This document shows positions 1 through 11,039 of a DNA stretch of 64,000 nucleotides, one piece after another. This DNA is from Daldinia sp. FL1419 (Eukaryota; Ascomycota; Sordariomycetes; Xylariales; Hypoxylaceae). Under the pieces are notes generated by a model. That model searched no databases and had not been told where the DNA came from. It saw only the letters and a list, made by a program, of their open reading frames with translations. Every line of letters starts with the position of its first letter. Position 1 is the first letter of the stretch. The position numbers and the translations under genes are program-made. Location of the stretch: the NCBI GenBank assembly GCA_025201765.1, contig MU623403.1, positions 1 through 64,000 of the forward strand, written 5' to 3'.

Positions 1-2880
1 GAATTTTTATATAAATGCGTATTTAAATTCTTATATTTTAGTTTTTTTATAAAATATATTAATAATATTTAAATTATTATAAAAATTATTTTATATATCA
101 ATAAATTATTATAATTTTATATTTAAATTTTAAATAGATATGTATAATGGTAGTTATTTTTTCAATTGAAATTATTAATGAGGATATTAATTTCTTTATT
201 AATACCTCTGATACCCTTGAAGCTTCCAATTTACCTACTTGTTTAAACATTATATCCAACTCTATTACCTCCATATTTTTTAATATACTTACTAATATAC
301 TTGTTATTGTGTTTGTTTTTGAATTTTTAGTTTGGTAATTTACTACAGAGTAAAAAAAGGCGTTTTGAAAGTTATACAGGGGGTAGTAACTAATTAAAAG
401 ACCTTAAAAAATATAGCATTAGGTATAACATTTTAAATATAATATTAAGAACAAAATAACCTAAAAATAGGTATATAAAACTTACATTTATAAGAAAAAT
501 TTGAACCTAAAAATATATTTCATTAATAACTTATAAAATGCGTTAAATTACCTATTTCAAGCCCACAAAATCTCAGCACTAGGTAATTAAAAAAAAGCCC
601 TTTTTAAGGTTAAATTTCAGAAAGTCCAGGCTAGAAAGGTACTAGGAATAACTGAAAAAATAGGCCTTAATTTATACGATTGCAAGGACCAAAAACTAAT
701 TAATGTATTTATTTTAAATTTTGATACTAAGTATTTCCAACACCTCTTAATTAAATATATTATGTATACAAATCTCCTATTTTTTAAAGTTGAAAATCCT
801 AAATTATAAGCCTTAATAAATTATTATAATAATATACCAAAAAAACAAAATGTTTATATATTTTATAAAATAATAAAAAATTGTATTTAAACATCATTTG
901 CCAAATATAAGGAGAGGATTATTAAGGTTTTGAAATAATTTCCAAATATGATACATATTTTATTTAACAGTTGGAGGTTATTTAATTACCTTTTTTTATA
1001 CAGAATAACCTATTTCTTTAAGGATAAAAATAATAAATTTTATAAATTAATTTTAAAAGTTTTTAAAATAACATTAAGGCATATAAATATTAATATTATA
1101 TTTTGAGTTATTAGCATATTGAATGAATTTAAAATATAGAATAAAATAAGCTATTTTATTCTTAACAACATTTTAAATAATAATATAATTATAAATTTAA
1201 TAGGTAATTTATTTAAATTTAATGGTTATAAAAAATGTGAATATTATTTTAATTATATATTTAATTTCTTAATAAAAGCCTTATTATTTAACCACAATAC
1301 TAAGATATTTGAAACAGAATTATTAAACAAAATAGTTTTAATTAAATTAAAATATAATATATAACATTCGAAAGGCCCTATTAGAAAGTTCTATAATCTT
1401 ATACATAAGATATTTAATTAAAATTACCTCGTTTTGCATTTATAAGAATTCCAATACCAATTTCCTATTACAAAAAACAAGGTTATTTATAAAATTATAC
1501 TTAATAATGATATATAATAATTATTTTAATATTATATAATTTAACATATTTTAATATTATATTATTATATTAAAAAACTTATTTTTAAAAAAAAGTAATA
1601 ATAGGAAGATAATTATTGTAATAAGAAGTTTTAAATATTACATATTTTATTAGCGCCATTTATATATAAACTTAAAAACCTTTTCTTAAATAAAAATTAA
1701 GAAGTAATTAAAATATTATAAAATATATTAGCACTTTATAATAATATTATTAAATAATTTAAAAATAATAATATAATTAGGAAGTGTATTAAGGATTGAA
1801 TAAGTTTATATAATTATATTTAGAACATTTTATTAAAATTTAAATTTCTATTAAAATCCCTTAAAAAATTTAAAAAATTAATTGACAATTTTCCCAACTT
1901 TAAATATTTTTATATTAATATTATACTCACCTAAAAAACCCTTAATAAATATTATAATAAATTTAATGAAACTCTTATTTATTACATTATTATTACTTTT
2001 CACCCTACATTTAAATAAGGTTGATTTGACCATTCATAATCTCATTAACCTAAATAAATAATAAATGTTTATAGAATTATTAAAAAACTCTAATTAAACA
2101 ACTATTTTTAAATAAAAAATATTTTTTTAAAAAATACAGGGATTAACTTATAACTTACCAAATATCAACAACAACAAAATAACTCATTTAAAATTTTTGT
2201 AAATAACTTTCACAATATATTAATAGATCTAAATATTTCAATACTACCTAAAAATATAAATAAATATAAATATTAATATAATAATTTTAAATTTAACAAT
2301 AATAAAATTAATAACCTTATTAAATATTAATATAAATATTAAGAAAAATACTTACAATTATTAAAAATAACTTTAAATATCTTTATAATTTAATTTATAT
2401 TAATTAAATACAAAAGGCTTTTTTTAATTACAAACCATATAATTTCACCACTACAACATAAAATTAATATTAATATAATTTTTATATATTAAATATTATA
2501 ATCTTAATTATAAACTAAAATAATAAAAAATTAAAACCTTTATTATTATTTAATAAATAATAAAGTTAAAAATGTAAAAATTAAAAGAATAATTAATAAA
2601 AAATTATAAAAATAGGTAATAAAATGATTAAATATTATAAATTCCAAAAATTTAATAAAAATGATTAATATAAATAACCTCATTTTTAAATTTTTATTAA
2701 TTTATTTAATATAAAAAGAATTTTAATATTAAAATTAAAAGGAATTATATAAAATTTATTATTAATAATAATTTTAAATATTATATAATTTATTAATCTA
2801 TTAATTCACATTTTAACCTATTAACCTACTTATATTTTGAATTTTGGTAAATATAATATACCTATTATATTAAGGCATTT
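1..2880. repeat. AT-rich, RIP-like degenerate block
   Basis: The block is almost devoid of G and C, full of stop codons in all frames, and dominated by TA-rich words; the longest open frame is about 60 codons and has no recognisable motif. In filamentous ascomycetes such isochores usually derive from transposons mutated C-to-T by RIP and packaged as heterochromatin. I could not identify the parent element by eye. The switch to normal base composition near 2880 is sharp. Confidence 0.8.
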
Positions 2881-2943
2881 TGATGGAGAGATGGAATGGA
2901 TTGCGACCCTAATATATAATATAAGATGGCACTAGGGATTATA

Positions 2944-3170
2944 ACAGAGTTTGTCGACAGCTCTCTTGGCTAAAGGAGAAGCACGGCATTGCTACCCAAG
3001 AGCGAGATACCCTTGCCAAGGAAAACGGAGACCTTTCAGCAAAGAACGGACATCTCGCTGAGCAGGTGAAGGCTCTCAAACAGGAGGTTGCGGGCTACCT
3101 CATTGACATTGAGGAGCTCTACGAGGAGAACGACGCTCTCCGAGGCGACTCCAACACCACTGTGAACTAA
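2944..3170 (+). pseudogene. Truncated coiled-coil protein tail
   Basis: An open frame of about 70 codons ends at the TAA at 3168-3170. It is rich in Glu, Lys, Leu and Asn with heptad-like spacing (LAKENGDL, LAEQVKALKQEV, IDIEELYEENDAL), which suggests a coiled coil. Its upstream side runs directly into the AT-rich block, and I see neither a start codon in a suitable context nor a splice acceptor. It therefore looks like the 3' end of a gene whose 5' part was lost or mutated. The protein family is not recognised. It could instead be the last exon of a gene beginning inside the degenerate block, or a captured gene fragment of a mobile element. Confidence 0.5.
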
Positions 3171-4091
3171 TATCAACTACCTAGGGGGGCTCGTAAAAAG
3201 GTGGAAGTAGGCGGTGGATTTTCTACCTCGACCCAATGCGTCTGCGCAGATGCGGGTTTGCGAGAGCGAGTTCGAGGAAAGCATACTCTTTAGTCCTGCA
3301 CAGGACATAAACAAAACAAACCAATTAAGTTTTATAAACACAGTTTTAACAGCGTCCTGCTCGATAGAAGTCTCGTGATAAATGATGCGCCGATACTCTA
3401 TCTTGTAGATCCTTGGCTTGTTTACCCGTAGTTTTTTAAGCCTACCGCATCGTAAAGCCGTTGTAGCTTTCCACTAGGTTAAGTCCTTAGTAATACCTAG
3501 TTAAAGTAAACTAATTCGCAGTTACCAATATCCATATTTTGTATTGGTATCTAAGTACTTAGTATCCGTACTTGATGAAAAGTGCTATCATTTTATAGAC
3601 TCGAGTCTCGAGACCTATCCCGAAGAAAAATAGGGGTCACTCCTGAGAGTTCAGCCACACTTGTCGTTGCCACAATTCCGTTGGACGCTATTGTTTACTA
3701 ACTGTGCTTACCTAATATAGTGTACATACAGGGTAAAAACCATCACCAGGAAGGGGAATCCTTGGATCGCGCTAGCGGCTAAAAGCGCTCAATCTGGTAA
3801 AGAACGCTGCCTTGCGACCAATCATTTTTTGTGTACGTTTCGTACGACTAACTCATTTATCTTCCCATGCAACTTTCATCACCGTGTTCTTGTTTCTTGT
3901 GCTCAAGGTACTGTTGAATCTTGATTATGTAACAACTCAATCTTTCGGTATAATTGAGTCTCTGCGTTTCTATGCTGATGTTGCGTAAGTAGGAGATACT
4001 AAGTGCTGATTGGATCCTGCCTCGACACGCCAATGTCATAGGAACTATCTCTCTACCTGTCCTTGAGTCTTGCGCCTTTAAAAGCTTTACC
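3171..4091. other. Intergenic, no gene seen
   Basis: Normal GC content, no long ORF and no recognised motif. It probably contains the promoter of the glycosyltransferase gene that follows. Confidence 0.6.
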
Positions 4092-4903
4092 ATGACGTCC
4101 AAGACAACACCCTCAGACAGACTCAAATACGCCTTCGTGACCGTCGGCGCCAGCGCTAGCTTCAAGCTGCTTATCGAGGAAGTGCTCTCGGCGCCCTTTC
4201 TTGCCAAGCTGAACTCTCTTGGGTTTTCGCATCTCATTATCCAATGCGGGCCGGACTATGATTACTTTCTATCTTCAGAGCCTCGGCTACATCCTAGCGA
4301 TTCCAACGCCTTGCTGGTTGTGGGGTTCCCTTACCATGATGATATTCGAGAATACATGGGCCTTACGACTGCTAGCGACACCTCTGATGCCATCAAGCGA
4401 GATCGCGGATTGATTATTACTCATGCGGGTATGTTGTGTGACATGCGTCCGGATGGAAGTTAACTTTACGATGAATCTATTTCCCGGTCTTTTTTATATA
4501 TTTTATATATAAATCAGAAATGGTTAACTATATACTAATCATACCATAGGCTCGGGAAGTATTCTAGAAGCACTCGATTTCGACTCGGCGCTTATCGCCG
4601 TGCCTAACCCGACGCTCATGGATAACCACCAATCGGAGATTGCCGAGGAGATGGAAAGACAGGGGCATCTCATACAGGGCAAGATCGGGTACGTCTTCCC
4701 TACCTACTCACGACAAAAACTACCTCTTATATACACCTATCTCCATTAGTCGTACTAACAAGCTAAATAGCTCGCTCATTGACATTATCAATGAAGACAC
4801 TCTCACAGCTCCTAAGAAACAGTGGCCTCCGGACCCAGACCCGGAGTCGGAGTGGCCAGGCGGTCTCTGGGACATTATTAGGACCTTGATTTATGAGCAA
4901 TAG
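4092..4903 (+). CDS. alg13: UDP-GlcNAc transferase subunit Alg13
   Basis: Catalytic subunit of the Alg13/Alg14 complex, which adds the second GlcNAc to dolichol-PP-GlcNAc on the cytosolic face of the ER in N-glycan synthesis. Exons are 4092-4428, 4550-4688 and 4771-4903, giving 202 residues, the normal family length. The N-terminus carries the family signature FVTVGASASF; the UDP-GlcNAc-binding motif THAGSGSILEAL is created exactly across the first splice junction, followed by PNPTLMDNHQSEIAEEM. Both introns have GT-AG ends and branch points (tactaat, tactaac). The C-terminus is short and lacks the extra domains of animal ALG13. Identity follows from the motifs; the Alg14 partner is not in this window. 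Confidence 0.93.
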
Positions 4904-5228
4904 TTGATAGTTTTAACTACGTGCACTACAAGAGGTGCAGCTCCTGGGAATAGTTGTCTTAGTTCTTAAAGAAACGTTATGGTTGCTTGATTTCGGCGTT
5001 CATGGTAAGGAAGGAAATACCCAATTGCTAATTTAGCTTCCGTTAGATAACTCAGCGTAGTTATACGAATTGAGTCTTTTAATTTCAAGGGCTATTGCAT
5101 AGTGTGCTTGGTTGATACTACATCTATGCCTAAAGTTTATAGTTAGTATGACTACGTCTGCTCTATTGAACTATAGTCTGTCTTCATCTCTTTATTATGC
5201 TAGCGCATCCATATTCTGGGCATTGAAC
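4904..5228. other. Intergenic before foldback element
   Basis: The 3' flank of alg13, with no ORF or recognised element. Confidence 0.5.
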
Positions 5229-5232
5229 ATAG
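5229..5232. repeat. Candidate target site duplication, left
   Basis: ATAG lies immediately outside the left inverted repeat and is repeated at 7346-7349 immediately outside the right one. Four bases can match by chance, so this supports but does not prove transposition. Confidence 0.45.
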
Positions 5233-5488
5233 TGAACCGGTGCAATGTATTTATGTAATAGATACTACCCTGCAGAGACCCTATTAACCTCCTTAGAGCC
5301 AGACCTCCTAGGTCTCCACAGTTTTTTTGGATATAAATAGGCCCTCGAGAGTTGTCTTTCTTGTCTGATCAGTTCAGGTTCTTTACGTTCCATAATATCA
5401 GTTTTTTTATAGAGTTTTGTACGAATATATACAATTTCAATCCCTCTTTTAAATATATTTTCTTATAAAGCGCTACTATTGGCAAGCA
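5233..5488 (+). repeat. Left terminal inverted repeat
   Basis: It aligns with the reverse complement of 7091-7345 over its full length, starting TGAACCGGTG and ending near GCTACTATTGGCAA. It contains a TATA-like stretch (gatataaatag, near 5332). Differences from the right copy are mostly transitions, often T here where the right copy has C. Confidence 0.85.
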
Positions 5489-5682
5489 GTTAACCTTATT
5501 AGTTTCTCTACCCGATCACTTTATTCTCCTCCTTAGAATATAATCACCTTGTATCTTCTATACTTATATAGCCTCTGGCCTGTTATGGGTTAGTTGAAGT
5601 GCAGGGCATATCCTGCAGGAACTATCAGAGCTCCTGTTCAGTGGAAACCAGAGACAATATAAGAAAAAAAGAATTTCCACAC

Positions 5683-5879
5683 TTATTTTTTCCTTTTCTT
5701 CTTTTTCTTTAAGTGCCTAATCTTAACTGTAGGCGGGTGCTGTTGCTGTACACTAGCTGATCTAACACTGATCAGCTGTGTAAACTGTATAGGTATAGGT
5801 AAGGGTGGTAAGGTTGCTTCAGAAGGCAACGACGTGCTCAGTTTAGGCCGATCAGACGGTATATCGAGTGTCCGATCAA
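5683..5879 (-). other. Element-internal frame with Lys tail
   Basis: A minus-strand frame rich in Pro, Ser and Gln ends in a run of about nine Lys/Arg residues and a TAA at 5683-5685. It is not in frame with the 208-codon ORF just upstream, but a G9 homopolymer at 5904-5912 lies between them. It may be the true C-terminus of that protein, reached by splicing or broken by a homopolymer length change. No family recognised. Confidence 0.35.
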
Positions 5880-6506
5880 CTAGCTGCCGTTCCGAAGGTG
5901 TATGGGGGGGGGTGCGGTATAGGTAGGTGGTGTATAGGGGGGGACGGTATGAGGGGGTGCTGGTGCTTCATGCTGATCGTCCTCAATCCTTGCTTGAGGG
6001 GTATCCTGGGGCCTGTGACATCGTGTGGAGCGATAAACTTTAGCCGCGCTTAACTCGCTTTCCATATAAACCAAAGCGATTTCGGCTCCTAATGCGACGA
6101 CTCTTAGCAAGGTTGTCAATATCATGACAACGATATCTCCAAGTAGGCTCCATCCTCTCCATGCGGATAGGCTGATCAGGGTAGTAAGCACCAGCTCCAA
6201 AAGTGTATAGCGTGTAAGTTCTCCTCTCTGACTCTTCGTATATGTTGTGCGAGCATTGGTCTCGCGATAGTGGCTGTGGGTCTGCGTAGTAGTAGCAATC
6301 GGAATCCTCTTAGTGCTCATATTCAATCGTCTGATCGGCCCTGTCCTAACTGGTATAGGCTCCAAAGACGACTCCATATCCATATCTATAACTATTCTTG
6401 GTGTGTTCGGCCCTGTCCTCTTTGACACGTGTACCGAAAACGGCCAAGAATCCCTAATATATGCTGATCCCGTAGATCTCTTCGTAGATCTCTTGTGGGT
6501 CCTCAT
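5880..6506 (-). CDS. Element-internal ORF, unknown protein
   Basis: A 208-codon ORF with a genuine ATG (6504-6506) inside the inverted-repeat element. The N-terminal half is basic and rich in Arg/Thr/Ser. Residues roughly 100-150 form a hydrophobic stretch (LVLTTLISLSAWRG, IVVMILTTLLRVVALGAEIA) that could be one or two membrane helices. The tail is Pro/Tyr-rich and stops right after a homopolymeric C run. No transposase signature is visible. It may be one exon of a longer gene also using the minus-strand frame at 6621-6970 and the Lys-rich frame at 5683-5879. Whether it is expressed cannot be told from sequence; it could be a decayed passenger gene. Confidence 0.35.
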   Translation of the reverse strand: MRTHKRSTKRSTGSAYIRDSWPFSVHVSKRTGPNTPRIVIDMDMESSLEPIPVRTGPIRRLNMSTKRIPIATTTQTHSHYRETNARTTYTKSQRGELTRYTLLELVLTTLISLSAWRGWSLLGDIVVMILTTLLRVVALGAEIALVYMESELSAAKVYRSTRCHRPQDTPQARIEDDQHEAPAPPHTVPPYTPPTYTAPPPIHLRNGS

Positions 6507-6620
6507 ATAACGTTCTTATTCGATAAAAACTTCCATATGCGCTCTCTCGATTCCGAAATGCTGTACAATGCTACCCAATGCTGCTCTATTCGATATACGT
6601 GTCGTCCGATCAGATGGTTT

Positions 6621-6970
6621 CTAGGTGCTATACATGATGTAGGTGGTGTGTGTGTGGGGGGGTGGTAGTAGGGTTTGCGCATCGGGGTTGTCAGAAGGTT
6701 TCGGGGTCAAATCGACATCCCTCACTCCTCGTCTTCTCAGGCTCTCGTTTCGACCTGAGTCTGTAGTATTCGTCCTGATCAGACGATAATGGCTCTGATC
6801 AGGCTGGTAGCAGTGATAACGACCATGTTGTCGGTCCTCGTAAATATAGTAGTTCTGATCAGAACTAATATCTCGGTCCCAGTCAACCAAATAGTTTTGG
6901 CCCTGATAAATCTGATATCTATCCTGATCAGCTAATATCTCGGTCTTAGATAAATGTCGGTCCTCCTAAG
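6621..6970 (-). other. Element-internal Asp/Gln/Tyr-rich frame
   Basis: An open minus-strand frame without a clear ATG encodes a polar segment rich in Asp, Gln, Tyr and Arg (for example DRDISSDQNYYIYEDRQ). Part of this composition comes from CTGATCAG palindromes being read as Ser/Pro-Asp-Gln. It stops at 6621 after a His/Thr/Pro stretch next to a G7 run. It may be the upstream exon of the 5880-6506 ORF or a by-product of the palindrome array. Confidence 0.3.
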
Positions 6971-7090
6971 ACTGGGTGGTTGCGGTTCGAAGACATCACA
7001 AGCCAGAGGTTGTATGAGCCAGGGGATGCAAGGTGTCTATATCCTGAGGAGGGGAATAGAATGATCGGGTAGAATATCTAGTAGAGGTGA

Positions 7091-7345
7091 TTGTTTGCCA
7101 ATAGTAGCACTCTATAAAAAGATATATTCAAGAGGGACTGAAACTGTATATATTCGTACGAAGCTTTATGAAAAAACTGATGTTGTGGAACGTGAAGAGC
7201 CTAAGCTGATCAGACAAGAAAGACAATTTTCGAGGGCCTATTTATGTCCAAAAGAGCTGTGGAGACCTAAGAGGTCTGGCTCTAAGGAGGTTAATAGGGT
7301 CTCTGCAGGGTAGTATCTATTACATAAACACACTACACCGGTTCA
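7091..7345 (-). repeat. Right terminal inverted repeat
   Basis: Inverted copy of 5233-5488; the outer terminus is CACCGGTTCA on the plus strand. The 72-codon plus-strand ORF inside it (7095-7313) is most likely a by-product of the repeat. Confidence 0.85.
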
Positions 7346-7349
7346 ATAG
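7346..7349. repeat. Candidate target site duplication, right
   Basis: ATAG immediately outside the right inverted repeat, matching 5229-5232. Confidence 0.45.
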
Positions 7350-7592
7350 TAGAGTATATAGAGAGCTATTAGGAATGCCTAGGTAGGTATCTATACCTCT
7401 TAGGATTTACGCGGCACAATCTACAACTATATCGAAACATTCGGGCAGATATACTCACTAAGCAAGTAGAAGCATAAGGTCTCTGTTAAGGCCATCTAGC
7501 AGAAGCAATTCCAAGCCTCGTTCAAATATCTACCTACTCCTATCATGATCATGATCGATATCTTCATAAAGCTACCCTCTCCTTCTCATCTC

Positions 7593-9555
7593 TCATTGCA
7601 GTCCTTCCACATTCCAGATCTTGATTGCCGCATCTCCACCCGTACTTGCGACCCTTGTTCCACCATGAACCCAAGCGACGCCATTAACGCCGTCCTTGTG
7701 CGCATTTAATGCTTTGACGCGCGATCCGGGCTTCGCGAGACTCCACACAAATACATTGGTATCTAGAGCTCCGCTAGCCGCGTGCGTACCCGCCTCGTTC
7801 CACGAGATGCTCGTAATACGGCCTGTGTGCGCCGACCATCGATCCGTCGCCAATTCTAGGCCCGACGTGCGGTACGCGTATATCTTGCCCGCCGTGTTGC
7901 CCGCTGCCAGCAGCGAGCCATCCTTTGAGAATGCCAAGGTAGAAATCTGCGCGTTTGAGTTCTTGACCTCATGGGCTTGCGTAAGGTTGCTACCTGAGTC
8001 CGCCTTGTACAAGCGTACGGCATTATTGCTTAGACCAATTGCTACTAGCGAACCCTGGGCGGCGATTGCTGTTGGCTGCGCATCGGTAATGTCTAGCTTT
8101 CCTGCAAGTTGATCCTTGATATAGACCTCAACGCCGGAGATAGTCGCCACATATACTCGTCCATCTGCGGAAGCAACTCCCTTGGGCTGCGCAGAAAGTT
8201 TCAACGATTCACCGGCGAAGGTAGTGGCAGATTCATCTACTATGCGCAGGGTATCATCCCATCCGACGCTGTATGCTCGCCCGGTGCTAGATGTGAAGTG
8301 TGTCACTTGGTTTGTGTGAGTTTGCCCGTCAACAACGGTCGCTGCTCCAGAGCCAAGATCCCATCCACATACCCGACCATCGAAGCTTCCCGTCCATAGA
8401 GTTTGACCTTTTCCATCCGAACCAACCCCTAGAGCCGTGATGCTCTTGTTGTGTCCTTGAATAACTCTGATCGGTTTGGGGTTGCCTTCTACCAAGTAGT
8501 TTAGATCCCCGCCGAGGCTGAGACTGATAATCAGGCCGTCGCTGCGACCATGCGGCCGTACCACACCGACCTGCTGGTCTGGGACGCTGACGCCGTCTCC
8601 AAACTTCCACGTCTGTGTCACTGTACCCGTCTCTACATCCCATAATTTGACGGTCTGGTCGGCGCTGGCTGTAACGAAACTTTTCGAATCCTTTGACCAG
8701 CTAACCGCAAAGATGCTTCCTGTGTGCTCGTTCTCTCCAATATGTTTAGTAGGTTCGCCCGTCTTCCCGTCGTATAACTGAATTCGCTTGTCTGCACCCA
8801 CTGTGACTAGGGTGTTACCATCTGGCGAGAATGCCGTACCCAATACGAATCCCTTATGCAAACCGGTAGACTTGGAGTCGAATTTAAACGGAGCGCCGTG
8901 GAGGAAACACATAGCCATGTCATCGCTTGCGGTTGCAGCTCTCAGAGGCCTCATTTGCCTTATAGCAACCGAGTTTATGATTTTAGAATGTCCAGATACC
9001 TCACCTACGCTGTTACCGCTGTCCGCTGTGATGCAGTGTCCGAACCGTTCACGCCCATCGCCAACCGCAATGATGCGCTGTGAGTCGCCATCCCAAGCTA
9101 TATCATTGATGCGACCCGAAATTATGTGATATTCCCCTAAGTTGAAGCGCCATGTCAGCTGAACATCCCTCTCGCCAGCACATCCCCGTTGAATTTTCTA
9201 GTACCTTTGGTATTCACAGCCTCTATCGAGTCCCAGACTCGAACAGAGCCCGAAACATCACCACTGGCAATGTAGAATCCACTCGGCGAAAACTTGGCAA
9301 CCGTTGTTTGGGCTGTGTGTCCCGTATACTGTTTACTGATAGAAGGGTCGTCGATAGATCGGACGAATATTGATTTTCCGGACTATTATGCGATTAGATA
9401 TCTAGTAGCTTCCAGACAGTAAGATCTAACCAAGTCTTAGGGATACCTACGGCGTAAGCTATCCTTTCTCCCTTGGCATCGGTCGATAGCTGCGTCGGCT
9501 GCCCTCGAGCCGTCACGGGAGAGGCCGCAAGTATCTTCTCGATCGTTATCGACAT
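7593..9555 (-). CDS. aip1: Actin-interacting protein 1 (Aip1), WD40
   Basis: WD40 cofactor of cofilin that promotes disassembly and capping of actin filaments in the cytosol. Exons are 9555-9451, 9382-9205 and 9136-7593, giving 608 residues, the usual size for Aip1 (two seven-bladed propellers). The N-terminus reads KILAASPVTARGQPTQLS, a family hallmark; splice junctions rebuild YASGKSIF and NTKGEYHIISGRINDIAWD. Repeated WD features include VRVWDS, FSPDGNTLVTVGADKRIQLY, VKLWDVETG and the terminal AIKIWNVEGLQ. The protein is complete and intron phases agree. It lies upstream of and co-directional with nothing functionally related. Confidence is high because motif order and length match the family throughout. 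Confidence 0.95.
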
Positions 9556-10327
9556 TCCGACGCTTGATAATACAACTTATAAAAAGGTATATATTTCTAG
9601 TATAGAATAGTTGATTCGTTTAAATAGTTGTTTGTCATGAGGATATTCCTGGATTGAATAATAGGTTCGACTCTAGCTTTACGTGGGGAGCTTCCAATCC
9701 GACGACGCATTGTTTATAGAGGGGCTATTTGGGTACCTTTTACGCACCAACAGGGACCAAACAAACAGCTGCGGGGCAACCTAAACTCCCTATAGGTATC
9801 GTACACTAGGTAGCTAAATCAACTAAACTAATGCTTGAAGACCTTAGCTCTGTCAGGATCAAGCTTCTGATAGGATACTACGTTGTGGCCGAAACGCCAC
9901 GCGCCGCATATCTTAAATGCCCCTTAACCTAGTACCTAGGTACCTACCTAGGTACCTGTTTGGGTGCCTACATGCTCCTAAGAATAGAGGTTATTCGGAT
10001 TCGTAATAATATAGAATGGAACTTAATTGTGCTTCAATTACGAGGCAAACCATCCCTTTCATCCGCAAGAAAATTTAGGAGCCTGTTAGGCAACTCAAAT
10101 GCCATCATTTATTATGGTACTAACTTGGTAGTGGCCCGTAAGTAATTACTCTGTAAAACTCATCCGCAATGATTAGGAGATAGGTATGCACGATTGCCAA
10201 GCGGCTATCATGCGAAACTACCTTCTCTCAGCTTATCAACAAACATTCGGCAAATATTAAACGTAAACTGAACCGTTTAAGAAGCCAAGACCCCGAAACT
10301 AAAAGCCCCTAGATCACTCCGTAGTAT
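9556..10327. other. Intergenic: aip1 promoter, knuckle-gene 3' flank
   Basis: No gene seen. It contains the palindromic run CCTAGGTACCTACCTAGGTA (about 9934-9953), one of many TAGGTAC-type clusters in intergenic DNA of this window. Confidence 0.5.
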
Positions 10328-11008
10328 TTACCAGTCGACACCGGCACTGTCAGATACCCAGGTGTTACTCTGGACGGAATTCTCCCAGCCAGAATCCTGG
10401 GATGAGGTGGGGGCCGGCTGGTAGCTGTTCCCGTGGTGATAGCCGCTGTCACCACCAACGTCGTCGAAGGTAGGCTCAGCAATGGGAGCCGACTCCATCT
10501 TGCATCGGACCTGGGTGTGACCCATCTCTCCACACTTGCTACACTTAACTCGGCTGTCTTTTAAGGTGTCAGTTATACGACCACAATAGAGTGCAAGCAA
10601 TAACTTTGACTACTTTGACTTGACTTACAATCTCGGGGTTTGGGACATTCCTTGGATATATGTCCAAACTCGTCGCAGTTGCGGCACTGCATCTTCTTGG
10701 GGTTGGTGCAGTCACGAGAGTTGTGGCCTTCCTCACCACAGTTGAAGCACGCGCGGCCAAGGCCGCCGCCTCCCTGAGGACAGTCCTTGGCGAAGTGGCC
10801 GGCTAGAGTATCTATTAGTATTAAATGTACGTAAATGATTATAATTTGAGACTCACTTCCGCCACACTTGCGACACTCAGTATCTTCCTTGGCTTGGCGA
10901 GGTTCGGGGCCTATAAACTTGTTAATAGGGAGCCAAGAGCCGACAATATATGCTGCTTACAGTCCGATGCCATGTGGCCTCCTTGGCTATAGTTGGTGGT
11001 ATAGTTAG

Positions 11009-11039
<31 letters not shown>

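Larger units (their letters stand above)
5233..7345. mobile_element. Foldback/TIR element, 2.1 kb, unknown family
   Basis: The two ends are long inverted repeats of each other (about 5233-5488 and 7091-7345). Both termini start TGAACCGGTG reading inward, and ATAG flanks both sides directly. The interior holds minus-strand open frames, eight exact CTGATCAG palindromes and several one-base variants. No DDE, helicase, reverse transcriptase or tyrosine recombinase motif was seen, so it is probably non-autonomous or carries an unfamiliar protein. The long inverted repeats resemble those of some Mutator-like or foldback elements, but a 4 bp duplication is not typical of Mutator. Family assignment is open. 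Confidence 0.75.

Noticed and set aside
147..338. 63-codon plus-strand ORF in the AT-rich block
   Set aside because: Isolated in RIP-like sequence with Ile/Asn-rich composition driven by A+T; no motif.
7095..7313. 72-codon ORF in the right inverted repeat
   Set aside because: It lies entirely within the inverted repeat; its left counterpart is not open in the same way.
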